Shown piece by piece: positions 16,954 through 26,918 of a DNA stretch of 64,000 bases. The position numbers and the translations under genes were made by a program. Source of the DNA: Arenibacter aquaticus (GTDB lineage Bacteria; Bacteroidota; Bacteroidia; Flavobacteriales; Flavobacteriaceae); contig NZ_RQPJ01000001.1 of the NCBI RefSeq assembly GCF_003957295.1, positions 62,001-126,000 on the forward strand, in the 5' to 3' direction. The notes below the pieces were generated by a model, which saw only the letters and a list, made by a program, of their open reading frames with translations, was not told where the DNA came from and ran no database searches. Every line of letters begins with the position of its first letter. Positions within the stretch are counted from its first letter, which is position 1.

Positions 16954-17661
16954 ATGCAATACAAAAGAATACTTTTAAAACTCAGTGGCGAAGCCTTGAT
17001 GGGTGAAAAACAGTACGGAATAGATCCCAAACGACTTTCCGAATATGCAGAGGAAATCAAGGAAGTAGTAGACAAGGGTATAGAAGTTGCTATTGTAATT
17101 GGAGGTGGTAATATTTTCCGGGGCTTGGCAGGTGCCAGCAACGGAATGGACAGAGTTCAGGGAGACCATATGGGTATGTTGGCAACGGTGATTAACGGAC
17201 TGGCCCTACAGAGTGCATTGGAATTGCAAGGGGTACAGACCCGATTGCAATCGGCCATTAAAATAAACGAAGTGGCAGAGCCTTTTATTAGACGTAGGGC
17301 AATGCGACATTTAGAAAAAGGTAGAGTGGTCATCTTTGGGGGGGGAACAGGAAACCCTTATTTCACCACAGACTCGGCGGCCGTATTGCGCGCTATTGAG
17401 ATTGAAGCCGATGTAATCCTAAAAGGTACTAGGGTAGATGGTATATACACTTCCGACCCCGAAAAGGATAAAACGGCCACCAAATTCGACACCATCTCTT
17501 TTACAGATGTCCTCAACAAGGGATTAAAAGTAATGGACACTACCGCCTTTACCTTAAGTCAAGAAAACGAATTGCCCATTGTTGTTTTCGATATGAACAA
17601 AAAAGGAAACCTCATGAAATTGCTTTCTGGAGAAAATATAGGAACGGTAGTAAATTTATAA
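16954..17661 (+). CDS. pyrH: UMP kinase
   Basis: 235 aa of the amino-acid kinase fold. It begins with [15 protein letters not shown] and has [13 protein letters not shown] for the phosphate loop, [13 protein letters not shown], and the UMP/ATP site [16 protein letters not shown]. It phosphorylates UMP to UDP in pyrimidine synthesis as a hexamer, usually regulated by GTP and UTP. It is followed 41 bases later by frr, the common pyrH-frr pairing that couples nucleotide supply to translation. Confidence 0.97.
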   Translation: MQYKRILLKLSGEALMGEKQYGIDPKRLSEYAEEIKEVVDKGIEVAIVIGGGNIFRGLAGASNGMDRVQGDHMGMLATVINGLALQSALELQGVQTRLQSAIKINEVAEPFIRRRAMRHLEKGRVVIFGGGTGNPYFTTDSAAVLRAIEIEADVILKGTRVDGIYTSDPEKDKTATKFDTISFTDVLNKGLKVMDTTAFTLSQENELPIVVFDMNKKGNLMKLLSGENIGTVVNL

Positions 17662-17702
17662 TTTGGCACTATTTGTGATTGATCAAACTAAATAATTAGC
17701 AT

Positions 17703-18257
17703 ATGGACGATGAAATTAAATTTATACTGGACACTACCAAAGAAGGAATGGATAGCGCCATAGCCCATTTGGAAAAAATGTTGGTTAAAATTAGGGCCGG
17801 AAAAGCAAGCCCTGTTATGCTCTCCAGTGTTATGGTAGAATATTATGGTTCGCCAACACCTCTTGCTCAGGTAGCAAATGTAAACACCCCGGATGCCAGG
17901 ACCATATCCGTGCAACCTTGGGAAAAGAATATGCTACAAGAAATAGAAAAAGCCATTATGAACGCCAACTTGGGTTTTAACCCCATGAACAATGGTGATT
18001 TTGTAATTATTAACGTACCGCCATTAACGGAGGAGCGCAGAAGGGACCTGGCAAAACAAGCCAAAGCTGAAGCAGAAGATGCCAAGATAGGCGTGCGTAA
18101 CGCCAGGCAGGAAGCCAATAAAGAAATCCGCGGCCTGGATGTATCCGAGGACCTCCAAAAGAATGCAGAGGCAGATGTGCAGGCATTGACAGACAAATAC
18201 ATAAAAAAAATAGACGCCATTTTTGAGGTTAAAGAGGCCGAAATCATGAAAGTCTAA
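17703..18257 (+). CDS. frr: Ribosome recycling factor
   Basis: 184 aa, the family's usual length. The conserved KIRAGKASPVMLSSVMVEYYGSPTPL, the central PPLTEERRRDLAKQAK, and the long C-terminal helices with VRNARQEANKEI are all present. It splits post-termination ribosomes together with EF-G. It is the second gene after pyrH and ends at a long stem-loop. Confidence 0.97.
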   Translation: MDDEIKFILDTTKEGMDSAIAHLEKMLVKIRAGKASPVMLSSVMVEYYGSPTPLAQVANVNTPDARTISVQPWEKNMLQEIEKAIMNANLGFNPMNNGDFVIINVPPLTEERRRDLAKQAKAEAEDAKIGVRNARQEANKEIRGLDVSEDLQKNAEADVQALTDKYIKKIDAIFEVKEAEIMKV

Positions 18258-18270
18258 CAGCAGAACCTAA

Positions 18271-18311
18271 AAAATAGAAAGAGCGACCTCATTGGTCGCT
18301 CTTTCTATTTA
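18271..18311 (+). terminator. Terminator after frr
   Basis: A near-perfect stem of about 17 bp (arms about 18272-18288 and 18294-18310) encloses a short TCATT loop. The outer stem is A-rich on the left and T-rich on the right, so the T tract is built into the 3' arm. Confidence 0.8.
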
Positions 18312-18374
18312 GGACCAAACTACTACAAGCTATTATTTAAAGCTAGCTTCCTAGGAACAATAACAATCATTCTA

Positions 18375-18382
18375 TACCTTTG
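18375..18382 (+). promoter_or_regulatory. -7 element upstream of the MMPL gene
   Basis: TACCTTTG matches TAnnTTTG about 108 bases ahead of the ATG at 18490. A good TTG at 19 bases is missing, so confidence is low. Confidence 0.3.
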
Positions 18383-18489
18383 CGCTCGAATTAATTTTAG
18401 ATCCAACAGACCCAATATCACAAGAATAGGTTATTGGAACGAACAGATCGTGTGCCGAAAATGGCAATTTAAATAAGAGGTTTCACTAA

Positions 18490-20892
18490 ATGGTTGCAAA
18501 ACTTACGCAAGGTTTTTGGGCAAAAGTAGCCCGGATAATACTTAGGAACAGAATTCTAATTCTATTAATTTTAGCAATCACAACCTTCTTTATGTCCATG
18601 CAATGGGACAATATGAGGTTTTCCAATTCCCAGGCCAACCTATTACCGGACCATCATCCGGTAAACATGGAATACCAAGCCTTTTTGGAGCAATTTGGGG
18701 AAGAGGGAAATGTAATTGTCATGGCCGTTAAGGACAGTAGCCTCTACACCCCTGAAAAGTTTAATCGCTGGAACAAACTCAGCAAACAATTAGGCGCCTT
18801 CCCTGAAGTAGATTTTGTTTTATCTACAGACAACCTACAAGAACTTGTAAAAGATACCATAAAGCAGGAATTTGTAATGCAGCCTTTTCTGAAAAAGGCC
18901 CCTGAAACCAAGAAGGAAGTGGACAGTGTAACCCACCACCTCTTTAACGATCTACCTTTTTACGACAATCTTATCTACAACAGAAAGTCAAATATCATAC
19001 GCAGTGTTATATACCTGGATAAGGATATTGTAAACACCTCGGTTAGGAAAGACTTTATATTGGGAGATTTAACCACCTTGGTAGCAAACTTTGAAAAGGA
19101 AACTGGACTTGATGTTAGAATTTCAGGAATGCCCTACATCAGGACCATGAATTCCCAGAATATTATTGATGAAATTGGAAAATTTATTCTTGCGGCCCTT
19201 GGGGTCACCTCCCTAATTTTCTTTTTCTTCTTTAGAAGTTTTAGAGCCACTATTATATCTATGTTCGTGGTAATTATTGGAGTGATGTGGGCGTTTGGCA
19301 TACTAGGCTTGCTACAATATGAAATTACCGTATTAACTGCCTTGATCCCTCCTTTAATCATCGTGATCGGGATTCCCAATTGCATCTTCCTGATCAATAA
19401 ATATCAACAGGAGGTAAAAAAACACGGTAACCAAGCGCTATCCCTGCAAAGGGTAATTTCCAAAATAGGTAACGCCACTCTTATGACCAACGTTACAACA
19501 GCATCGGGATTTGCTACTTTCATTATAACGGACAGTAAGCTACTAAAGGAATTTGGTATTGTAGCCTCTATCAATATCATCGGGATTTTTGTGCTTTCCC
19601 TATTGATCATTCCCATTATTTACAGCTTTATGTCGCTCCCCAAGGACAAACATCTAAAACACTTGAACACCAAGTGGATTGAGACCTTTGTTAGTTGGAT
19701 GGAAAGAATAGTAAGGGAAAGAAGAATATCGGTTTACATTGTATCCATAATGCTATTGGTAGCCAGTATCATTGGCATTTATCAGATAGATATTTCAGGG
19801 AGCCCTATAGAAGACATGCCAAAAAAGGCCGAATTCTTTAAAGATATACGTTTTTTTGAAGAAGAGTTTGATGGCATCATGCCCGTAGAAATTGTGGTAG
19901 ACACCAAAAGGCCCAAGGGGGTATTAAAGCCTTCTACCCTAAAGAAAATGGACGAATTGGGAACGGTCATCAATGATATTCCGGAACTCTCAAGACCAGT
20001 ATCTGTAGTAGACTTGGTTAAATATTCCAAGCAGGCCTTTTACAGTGGCATCCCCAAATATTACCAATTACCAACCTCCCAAGAAAACACTTTCATTATG
20101 GACGTTGCCCGTAAATCTGCGGACAACGGCAATATGTTGAGCAGTTTTGTGGACAGTACCGGACAGGTAGCCCGTGTAACTACCTATATGAAGGATGTAA
20201 AAACATCCAGAATGGAAAATATAGAACTGAAATTAGAAGAGCATATAGCCAAAATTTTTCCAGCAGACCGTTATGAGGTTTCCATGACAGGCAGTGCCCT
20301 ACTATTTTTAAAGGGCACCAAGTACTTGGTTAAAAACCTAATTTTATCACTTGCCTTGGCCATAGGCCTTATTGCCTTGTTTATGGCCTATCTATTCCGT
20401 TCTTTTAGAATGATAATTATCTCTTTGATTCCCAATCTATTGCCCCTAGTGATTACAGCGGGTGTCATGGGCTTTGTTGGGGTCCCCATAAAACCTTCGA
20501 CCATCCTTGTTTTTAGTATTGCCTTTGGCATATCGGTAGATGACACCATACACTTCTTGGCCAAATACAGGCAAGAACTTACCGTAAACCAGTGGAAGAT
20601 TAAAAAATCGGTCTATGCTGCACTGCGGGAAACTGGGGTGAGTATGTTCTACACCTCCATCGTTTTATTCTTTGGCTTTTCGGTATTTGTAATATCCAAT
20701 TTTGGGGGCACTGTGGCCTTAGGGGCCCTGGTTTCCGCCACCTTGTTGTTCGCCATGCTGGCCAACCTTATTTTATTGCCTTCATTGCTCCTCTCATTAG
20801 AAAGAAGCATTGCCAATAAACAGGTATTAAAAGAACCACAAATAGACATACTTCCAAAAGAAGTGCTCAACAATATAGACAAGGACAAATAA
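18490..20892 (+). CDS. MMPL/RND-superfamily membrane transporter
   Basis: 800 aa in two homologous halves, each with one hydrophobic anchor, a large extracytoplasmic loop and a cluster of five membrane helices. The first anchor is about 18-36, with a helix cluster about 226-380. The second half starts near 415 with a cluster about 620-770. The motif GISVDDTIHFLAKYRQEL in the second cluster is typical of the MMPL/hopanoid-exporter branch of RND proteins. It probably moves a lipid or other hydrophobic compound across or out of the inner membrane. There is no adjacent membrane-fusion partner, unlike drug-efflux RND systems. Confidence 0.88.
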   Translation: MVAKLTQGFWAKVARIILRNRILILLILAITTFFMSMQWDNMRFSNSQANLLPDHHPVNMEYQAFLEQFGEEGNVIVMAVKDSSLYTPEKFNRWNKLSKQLGAFPEVDFVLSTDNLQELVKDTIKQEFVMQPFLKKAPETKKEVDSVTHHLFNDLPFYDNLIYNRKSNIIRSVIYLDKDIVNTSVRKDFILGDLTTLVANFEKETGLDVRISGMPYIRTMNSQNIIDEIGKFILAALGVTSLIFFFFFRSFRATIISMFVVIIGVMWAFGILGLLQYEITVLTALIPPLIIVIGIPNCIFLINKYQQEVKKHGNQALSLQRVISKIGNATLMTNVTTASGFATFIITDSKLLKEFGIVASINIIGIFVLSLLIIPIIYSFMSLPKDKHLKHLNTKWIETFVSWMERIVRERRISVYIVSIMLLVASIIGIYQIDISGSPIEDMPKKAEFFKDIRFFEEEFDGIMPVEIVVDTKRPKGVLKPSTLKKMDELGTVINDIPELSRPVSVVDLVKYSKQAFYSGIPKYYQLPTSQENTFIMDVARKSADNGNMLSSFVDSTGQVARVTTYMKDVKTSRMENIELKLEEHIAKIFPADRYEVSMTGSALLFLKGTKYLVKNLILSLALAIGLIALFMAYLFRSFRMIIISLIPNLLPLVITAGVMGFVGVPIKPSTILVFSIAFGISVDDTIHFLAKYRQELTVNQWKIKKSVYAALRETGVSMFYTSIVLFFGFSVFVISNFGGTVALGALVSATLLFAMLANLILLPSLLLSLERSIANKQVLKEPQIDILPKEVLNNIDKDK

Positions 20893-20944
20893 TATAAGCC
20901 CAAAATAAAAATATCACTGTATTTACTGTATTACAGCCAATTCA

Positions 20945-20969
20945 TATTTTTGCAAAATGGCTATCTTTG
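20945..20969 (+). promoter_or_regulatory. Tandem -7 elements upstream of asnS
   Basis: TATTTTTG (20945-20952) and TATCTTTG (20962-20969) both fit TAnnTTTG. The second would start transcription near 20976, downstream of the alternative TTG start at 20967 and upstream of the ATG at 20994. This supports the ATG as the true asnS start. Confidence 0.4.
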
Positions 20970-20993
20970 CCACTTAATTTAGAAGAAATTCAA

Positions 20994-22427
20994 ATGAACA
21001 CATTTAGCGTAAAAGAGCTACTATCTACCAATCATTTACATCAAGAGGTTGTTGTAAATGGCTGGGTGAAAACCTACCGAAGCAATAGATTTATTGCTTT
21101 AAACGATGGTTCTACCATAAATAACATCCAATGCGTGGTAAATTTTGAGGATTTTGATGAAAATCTACTCAAACAAATAAACACCGGAGCGGCATTAAAG
21201 GTCAGCGGAACCTTGGTTGAAAGTCAAGGCAGGGGACAAAAGGTAGAAATTCAAGTTAAGGAAATAGCGGTTCACGGTGGGGCAGACCCAGAGGTCTACC
21301 CAATCCAACCTAAAAAGCACTCGTTGGAATTTCTTAGGGAAAAGGCACATTTACGTGTGCGCACCAATACTTTTTCGGCAATAATGAGGGTACGCTCTAC
21401 ACTCTCTTTTGCCGTACACCAATATTTTCAAAAGAACGGCTTCTTCTACGTGCACACCCCCATTGTTACGGGATCGGATGCCGAAGGGGCAGGAGAAATG
21501 TTCAGGGTATCCACTTTGGATGCCAAGAATCCACCATTGACACAAGAGGGCGAAATAGATTACAAGGAAGACTTCTTTGGCAAGGAAACCAATTTAACGG
21601 TTTCCGGGCAGCTGGAAGCGGAAACCTATGCCATGGGATTGGGAAAAGTGTATACTTTTGGACCTACATTTAGGGCAGAAAACTCCAACACCTCCAGACA
21701 TTTGGCAGAATTTTGGATGATAGAACCCGAGGTAGCCTTTAACGATCTGGATGCCAATATGGACTTGGCAGAAGACTTTATCAAGTACGTAATAAACTAC
21801 ACTCTTGAGAATTGCAAGGAAGACCTTGAATTCCTAGAGCAGCGACTTATAGCTGAAGAAAAGACAAAACCACAGGCAGAACGAAGTGCGATGCCTTTAA
21901 TTGAGAAACTTAAGTTTGTCTCGGAGAACACCTTTAAAAGGGTAAGCTATACCGAAGCAATAGATATCCTAAGAAAATCCAAACCCAACAAAAAGAAACA
22001 ATTTAAGTATATTATAGACGAATGGGGTGCCGATCTACAGAGCGAGCACGAGCGATATCTGGTTGAAAAACACTTTAAATGTCCTGTCATATTGTTTGAC
22101 TACCCTGCCAAGATAAAGGCCTTTTACATGCGATTAAATGAAGACGGGAAAACGGTTAGGGCCATGGACATTCTCTTCCCGGGGATTGGTGAAATAGTAG
22201 GGGGCTCACAACGTGAAGAGCGCTTAGACGTACTAATGGAGAAGATCAAGGCGTTGGATATAGACGAAAAAGAATTGTGGTGGTACCTGGATCTTAGAAA
22301 GTTTGGAACGGCCGTTCATAGCGGATTTGGCCTTGGCTTTGAAAGATTGGTATTATTTGCCACCGGTATGGGCAATATAAGGGATGTAATACCCTTTCCA
22401 AGAACCCCTCAGAATGCAGAATTCTAA
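20994..22427 (+). CDS. asnS: Asparaginyl-tRNA synthetase
   Basis: 477 aa from ATG 20994. An N-terminal OB-fold anticodon-binding domain ([12 protein letters not shown]) is followed by a class IIb catalytic domain with motif 2 [25 protein letters not shown] and motif 3 [15 protein letters not shown]. The Asn-type rather than Asp-type signature and the [12 protein letters not shown] ending support AsnRS. It makes Asn-tRNA directly, so the organism need not rely on transamidation for this tRNA. It is followed 40 bases later by rpoN. Confidence 0.97.
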   Translation: MNTFSVKELLSTNHLHQEVVVNGWVKTYRSNRFIALNDGSTINNIQCVVNFEDFDENLLKQINTGAALKVSGTLVESQGRGQKVEIQVKEIAVHGGADPEVYPIQPKKHSLEFLREKAHLRVRTNTFSAIMRVRSTLSFAVHQYFQKNGFFYVHTPIVTGSDAEGAGEMFRVSTLDAKNPPLTQEGEIDYKEDFFGKETNLTVSGQLEAETYAMGLGKVYTFGPTFRAENSNTSRHLAEFWMIEPEVAFNDLDANMDLAEDFIKYVINYTLENCKEDLEFLEQRLIAEEKTKPQAERSAMPLIEKLKFVSENTFKRVSYTEAIDILRKSKPNKKKQFKYIIDEWGADLQSEHERYLVEKHFKCPVILFDYPAKIKAFYMRLNEDGKTVRAMDILFPGIGEIVGGSQREERLDVLMEKIKALDIDEKELWWYLDLRKFGTAVHSGFGLGFERLVLFATGMGNIRDVIPFPRTPQNAEF

Positions 22428-22467
22428 TCATTATTTGGTAACTTTATAGAACCGATTACGAACCTAT

Positions 22468-23925
22468 ATGCTGAAACAACATCTACAGTTTAAATTATCG
22501 CAGAAATTATCTCCACAACAGATACAGTTGATGAAGTTGATTCAGTTGCCTACGCAGGCATTTGAGCAACGTCTTAAACAGGAACTTGAGGAAAACCCTG
22601 CCTTGGAAACTGGAAAAGATGAATTGGAGCCCCAGCAGGACGAGTTTGAGGATCTATATGACAATGAAACGGATAGCGAGAGTATCAACGCCGAAGACAT
22701 CAATATAGACGACTACCTAAGTGACGATGAAATTCCGGATTATCGCACCCAGGCCAACAACTATAGCGCCGATGACGACGAGAAAAGTGTACCATATGCC
22801 GCTGGTATTTCCTTTAACCAATATCTTATAAATCAACTCAACACGGTATATCTCAATGCCGATGAATGGGCAATTGCCGAATTTTTGGTAGGCAGCGTGG
22901 ACGAGAGCGGCTACATAAGAAGGCCGCTTACAGACATTATGGACGACCTGGCCTTTACCCAAAACATATATACCGATGAGGAAACCATTGAAAAAGTACT
23001 AAAGGTTGTACAAGAATTGGACCCGGCAGGTGTTGGCGCAAGATCCTTGGAAGAATGTTTGCTTATCCAACTTAGAAGAAAAGAGCTGACTCCCAGTATT
23101 GAATTGGCCATTGGCCTATTGGAAAAATCCTTTGAGCAATTTACCAAGAAGCATTATAAAAAACTGCTTCAGAAACACAATATTACCGAGGAGCAATTAA
23201 AGGATGCCATAACAGAGATTGAACGTTTAAACCCAAAACCGGGAGGATCCTATTCTGGAAACAATAGAATTGTTGAGCATGTGGTGCCCGACTTCTCGAT
23301 CCGGATTACGGATGGGGAATTGGAGCTAACGCTTAACGGTAGAAATGCCCCCGAACTACATGTATCCAGAGAATACAATAACATGCTGGAAGGCTACAAA
23401 AACTCCAAGGACAAATCCAAGTCCCAGAAGGACACCGTAATGTTTATAAAGCAAAAGCTAGATGCTGCCAAGTGGTTTATAGATGCCATTAGGCAAAGAC
23501 AGCAGACCCTTTATATTACCATGAACGAGATAATGCAGTACCAAAAAGAGTACTTTTTAACAGGTGATGAACGCAAATTACGCCCCATGATCCTAAAAGA
23601 TATTGCCGATAGGATCAATATGGATGTCTCTACCGTTTCCAGGGTAGCCAACAGTAAATACGTAGACACCCCATATGGCACTAAATTAATAAAGGACTAC
23701 TTCTCCGAATCCATGAAAAACGATCAAGGAGAAGACGTATCTACCAAGGAAATAAAAAAGATTTTGGAAACGGTAATCGGGCAAGAAGAAAAGAAAAAAC
23801 CCCTTACCGATGATAAATTGGCCGCAATACTGAAAGAAAAGGGATACCCAATTGCCAGGCGTACCGTCGCAAAATACAGGGAACAGTTAGATATTCCCGT
23901 GGCCAGGCTGAGAAAACAAATTTAA
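22468..23925 (+). CDS. rpoN: RNA polymerase sigma-54 factor
   Basis: 485 aa. The Gln- and Leu-rich activator-interacting region I (LQFKLSQKLSPQQIQLMKLIQLPT) is followed by an acidic region II (about 50-100), the core-binding domain (VQELDPAGVGARSLEECLLIQL), the helix-turn-helix region (DVSTVSRVANSKYVDTPYG) and the C-terminal RpoN box ARRTVAKYRE, which reads the -24 promoter element. It requires enhancer-binding AAA+ activators, none of which are in this window. The stop overlaps the next gene (TAATG). Confidence 0.97.
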   Translation: MLKQHLQFKLSQKLSPQQIQLMKLIQLPTQAFEQRLKQELEENPALETGKDELEPQQDEFEDLYDNETDSESINAEDINIDDYLSDDEIPDYRTQANNYSADDDEKSVPYAAGISFNQYLINQLNTVYLNADEWAIAEFLVGSVDESGYIRRPLTDIMDDLAFTQNIYTDEETIEKVLKVVQELDPAGVGARSLEECLLIQLRRKELTPSIELAIGLLEKSFEQFTKKHYKKLLQKHNITEEQLKDAITEIERLNPKPGGSYSGNNRIVEHVVPDFSIRITDGELELTLNGRNAPELHVSREYNNMLEGYKNSKDKSKSQKDTVMFIKQKLDAAKWFIDAIRQRQQTLYITMNEIMQYQKEYFLTGDERKLRPMILKDIADRINMDVSTVSRVANSKYVDTPYGTKLIKDYFSESMKNDQGEDVSTKEIKKILETVIGQEEKKKPLTDDKLAAILKEKGYPIARRTVAKYREQLDIPVARLRKQI

Positions 23926-24530
23926 TGCGACTATTCCTAAGGCTTATTTCTTACCTCTTACACCCGCTTTTTATTCCCTTTGCAGGAACCATCACTTATT
24001 TCCTAATTACCCCTAAATACACTCCATTAGCTGTACAAAGTGGCAATATATTGCCCATTTTTATCCTTACTATTATTATTCCTATAATCTGTTTTTTAAT
24101 ATTGAGGAACTTGGGTATAATGCGGTCTATTTTCGTTCCCAACATAAAGGAAAGAAAGTACACCCTTTACATAAGTATGGGCCTACTATTAATGGTTTTA
24201 CTAAAGGTAATTCCCAACAATTTCACTATTGAGCTCCACTACTATTTTCTGGGACTACTTGCAGCTACGTTTAGCGCCCTTGTGCTGCTTTTCTTTAACT
24301 TTAAATGTAGTATGCACCTCTTGGGCATGGGAAGCCTTTTAATGTACCTTATAAGCCTTAGTATCCACTTTGAGGTAAACATTACCATTGCAATAAGTAT
24401 TGCAACTCTTCTAAGTGGTCTTGCGGCTACCTCCAGACTCTACCTAAATGCGCATAGTAAAGCCGAGGTTATTATCGGCTTTTTAATTGGGCTTCTTACC
24501 CAACTCTTCACCTTAAAGTTTTGGTTATAG
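23925..24530 (+). CDS. Integral membrane protein with a PAP2-like C terminus
   Basis: 201 aa with about six hydrophobic helices and almost no soluble domain. The C-terminal stretch SRLYLNAHSKAEVIIGFLIG resembles the last conserved block of PAP2 phosphatases (SR, H and a following acidic residue). The earlier PAP2 blocks are not evident, so catalysis is doubtful. It is translationally coupled to rpoN (start within the rpoN stop) and its last six bases overlap the convergent porT gene. The family recurs beside rpoN in flavobacteria as I recall; the function is unknown. Confidence 0.75.
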   Translation: MRLFLRLISYLLHPLFIPFAGTITYFLITPKYTPLAVQSGNILPIFILTIIIPIICFLILRNLGIMRSIFVPNIKERKYTLYISMGLLLMVLLKVIPNNFTIELHYYFLGLLAATFSALVLLFFNFKCSMHLLGMGSLLMYLISLSIHFEVNITIAISIATLLSGLAATSRLYLNAHSKAEVIIGFLIGLLTQLFTLKFWL

Positions 24531-25217
24531 GATATAAAAAATTAGTCCAACCCTTAGCGGCTTTAACCGCAAAGGATCTCCCAACTCATCCACCACACCA
24601 TCGTTAAACAAGGTGCTTAAAGCGTAGTAAAAGTGGATATTGAAGGTATTGTAGCCCACATCCAAGGTAAGACCGTACTGAAAGCTCCGCACATCGCTAT
24701 TGACAAAGGAATATTTAGTTGAACTAGAGACAAATTTGGAGCGACCATCAAACACATACCCCATTTTTAGACCGGAATAAATACGCCAAAACTTGTATTC
24801 CTCCGGGGTAGAATTACGCCACCTTAACTGTACAGGTACCTCCAATACATGGGTAGTTACCTTACTCCTCTTAAAATCGGCACTTTCATCCAGAACAGCA
24901 TAGGTTATTTGATTAGTTTGCTCAACAGCCTTCAAATTGGTATAGTAAGAATTGACACCATAACCCAACCCAATACCCAGCGCAATGGTTCTGAACACAT
25001 CCAGGGGAATATCCTTTATAAACCCAGCCTGAAGTCCGTAGGAAAGGTTGCGTTGTGAGACTTCACTGGGGAGGTCCATGATAAAGTTATAGGTAACCCC
25101 TGTATAAAATTGATCTTCAAAATATCTAGAATCCCCATCTGCCCTGCCAGTGAGCACTTGACCCGTTGCACAAATACAATTGAATCCGATTACAATCAAA
25201 ATTAAAGGATACCTCAT
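24525..25217 (-). CDS. porT: Type IX secretion system protein PorT
   Basis: 230 aa with signal peptide MRYPLILIVIGFNCICATGQ, then a beta-strand-rich outer-membrane beta-barrel of the PorT type (paired aromatic strands, C-terminal LKPLRVGLIFYIL). PorT/SprT is an outer-membrane component of the type IX secretion and gliding machinery of Bacteroidetes. Its position beside the exb cluster and rpoN matches the flavobacterial gene order. ATGs at 25223 and 25217 are both possible; I use the latter for its clean signal peptide. A terminator separates it from the upstream exbD, so it probably has its own promoter (TACCTTTA just ahead). Confidence 0.85.
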   Translation of the reverse strand: MRYPLILIVIGFNCICATGQVLTGRADGDSRYFEDQFYTGVTYNFIMDLPSEVSQRNLSYGLQAGFIKDIPLDVFRTIALGIGLGYGVNSYYTNLKAVEQTNQITYAVLDESADFKRSKVTTHVLEVPVQLRWRNSTPEEYKFWRIYSGLKMGYVFDGRSKFVSSSTKYSFVNSDVRSFQYGLTLDVGYNTFNIHFYYALSTLFNDGVVDELGDPLRLKPLRVGLIFYIL

Positions 25218-25240
25218 AACCATTAAAGGTAAAAAATTAA

Positions 25241-25283
25241 ACACAAAAAAAACGCTTCAAATATATGCATTTGAAGCGTTTTA
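25241..25283 (-). terminator. Terminator of the exb operon
   Basis: Thirteen-bp arms (25250-25262 and 25269-25281) are followed on the minus strand by an eight-base T run. It lies between the last exbD and porT. Confidence 0.9.
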
Positions 25284-25306
25284 ATTCTCTAAACCTTTGT
25301 TACTAA

Positions 25307-25789
25307 CTATTGTAAATTTCTGAAAGCATCACCTTCATAGGTGGTATAATTGACTTTCAAGGCATTTACCTTTCTAAGTTCTTGTTTAATATCGGAGATA
25401 ATACCCATATTGGCATCTTTGTCTACCTTTAAAGCGGTAGTCAATACATTTTGCAATTCTTGGGGTTTTTTAGCCCTTTCCATCAAAATATAGTCACCAA
25501 CTTCGGATGCATCTGCAAATTTATCGTTCAATTGAATTTTAGATTCCGTACCGAAGACTTTTTCATATTCTTTGGTAGGTTTTCCAACGTAGATATAGAT
25601 TACCCTATCTTTCTTCTCCAACTTCTTGATTTCAGAAGCGTTGGGCAATACATTTTCAACCTTCAACGAACTATCCTTCATTACCGTAACCGTCATAAAG
25701 AAGAATAAAAGCATAAAAACGATATCAGGCAAGGATGCAGTGTTCACCGCTGGTACTGCCGCATCTTTTTTCTTATTAAATTTTGACAT
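25307..25789 (-). CDS. ExbD/TolR-type biopolymer transport protein
   Basis: 160 aa with a short basic cytoplasmic N terminus, a single membrane helix (about 21-38) holding the essential proton-handling aspartate (D22 in LPDIVFMLLFFF), and a periplasmic domain. It works with ExbB to use proton flow for energising TonB-dependent outer-membrane transport. It is the last gene of a four-gene unit (exbB, small membrane protein, exbD, exbD) closed by a strong terminator, 24 bases after the first exbD. Confidence 0.9.
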   Translation of the reverse strand: MSKFNKKKDAAVPAVNTASLPDIVFMLLFFFMTVTVMKDSSLKVENVLPNASEIKKLEKKDRVIYIYVGKPTKEYEKVFGTESKIQLNDKFADASEVGDYILMERAKKPQELQNVLTTALKVDKDANMGIISDIKQELRKVNALKVNYTTYEGDAFRNLQ

Positions 25790-25813
25790 AGTATTTTGTT
25801 TTTAACTTCTAAA

Positions 25814-26434
25814 TTAGTTTGAAGTAGTTTCGGCCTCTGAAAGCTTCTGAGGAAACAACTCCTGTATCCTTTTCACCTTTTCCTTAAGATCTTCGCGAAC
25901 ATGATCCGGAGTTTCTGGATTAAGGTATTCAGCTTCCATTTCGGTGAAATCTTTCTTGTACAAACGCTGTGCCTCCCTGTTACGCAGGTCGTTATACGCC
26001 CCAACCAATTCGTTCTGCACAGTTATATAGGTCCCGTACTTAGTCTCCCTATCGTTCTTAAGGGATATAATAGCCTTTGCAGGACTATCTGATGAAGACG
26101 GATCTCTTTTCCCTTTACAGTAGCTACAGTAATCTGGGCTACCAGAAGGAGCTCCTCCGTTATCCAAAAAGGCTTTTGCCTTTTCCCTTAAATCCTGAAT
26201 ATTTGTCAATTCCTCATCTGCCAATAGTTGCCCATCCCGGTTAATACTGACCTGAAAAATATTCTTTTGCTTGATAATTACATCGGTATCGGGCGGCTCA
26301 ATTGGTGGCAACATACGATCTAATCCTGCATCTGTTTCAATAGTGGTAGTCACTAGGAAAAAGATAAGCAATAAGAAGGCTATGTCTGCCATAGAACCCG
26401 CATTTACCTCTGGTGGTGCTCCTCTTTTTGGCAT
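25814..26434 (-). CDS. ExbD/TolR-type protein with periplasmic CxxC insertion
   Basis: 206 aa, the longer of two tandem ExbD paralogues. The membrane helix (about 16-34) carries D17 in SMADIAFLLLIFF. The periplasmic part contains an inserted segment with CSYC (C103, C106) in a Ser/Lys-rich loop that the second ExbD lacks. The pair could form a disulfide or bind metal. Tandem non-identical ExbDs are usual in Bacteroidetes, where ExbB-ExbD-ExbD may also energise type IX or SusC-type transport. It is 14 bases downstream of the small membrane protein gene. Confidence 0.9.
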   Translation of the reverse strand: MPKRGAPPEVNAGSMADIAFLLLIFFLVTTTIETDAGLDRMLPPIEPPDTDVIIKQKNIFQVSINRDGQLLADEELTNIQDLREKAKAFLDNGGAPSGSPDYCSYCKGKRDPSSSDSPAKAIISLKNDRETKYGTYITVQNELVGAYNDLRNREAQRLYKKDFTEMEAEYLNPETPDHVREDLKEKVKRIQELFPQKLSEAETTSN

Positions 26435-26448
26435 AACTCTTTAATTTT

Positions 26449-26892
26449 TTATTTACTAATCATTTTCTTAAGACCAGACCACAACATTGCAGCTACTGCT
26501 ACTATGGTAAGGATAAAGAAGACATTTAATCCCATCCCAATGGTTTTGACCGTATCCTCTGTGGTAGGAATACCTTTTCTGGCCATCTCATCCAAATCAA
26601 CGTCCGTACCGGTCGCCATGGCATAAGAGATAACAACAACTACCAGAAGACCACCTATGGCAAATATAGCCTTTTTAAGCCCTCCTTTGGAAGTAATTAA
26701 ATTCATTAAACCAAAAAGAACAGTCGCCGCTACAGCTATCCCCAACAACACATAGGTGATAATAAACATAAAGTTCATGGACCCATTGTTGATGGCTTCC
26801 GTTGCAGGAACATCCGCACTAGGAAGCTGAAACCACAGTATGGCCCCAATTACCCCCAGTACTATTAATATAATTTTAACTATTTTATGCAT
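26449..26892 (-). CDS. Four-helix membrane protein of the exb operon
   Basis: 147 aa with hydrophobic segments at about 4-22, 41-66, 74-93 and 118-138 and a charged loop between the third and fourth (DVDLDEMARKGIPTTEDT). I do not recognise a named domain. It lies between exbB (26 bases upstream) and the first exbD (14 bases downstream), so it is almost surely co-expressed with the proton-channel complex. It may be an accessory subunit, but that is inference from position. Confidence 0.75.
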   Translation of the reverse strand: MHKIVKIILIVLGVIGAILWFQLPSADVPATEAINNGSMNFMFIITYVLLGIAVAATVLFGLMNLITSKGGLKKAIFAIGGLLVVVVISYAMATGTDVDLDEMARKGIPTTEDTVKTIGMGLNVFFILTIVAVAAMLWSGLKKMISK

Positions 26893-26918
26893 GATACTTT
26901 AAGTATTTAGTGTACGAC

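Noticed and set aside
20967-20993. TTG start for asnS
   Set aside because: It falls within the predicted promoter and before the likely transcription start; ATG 20994 gives the normal N terminus.
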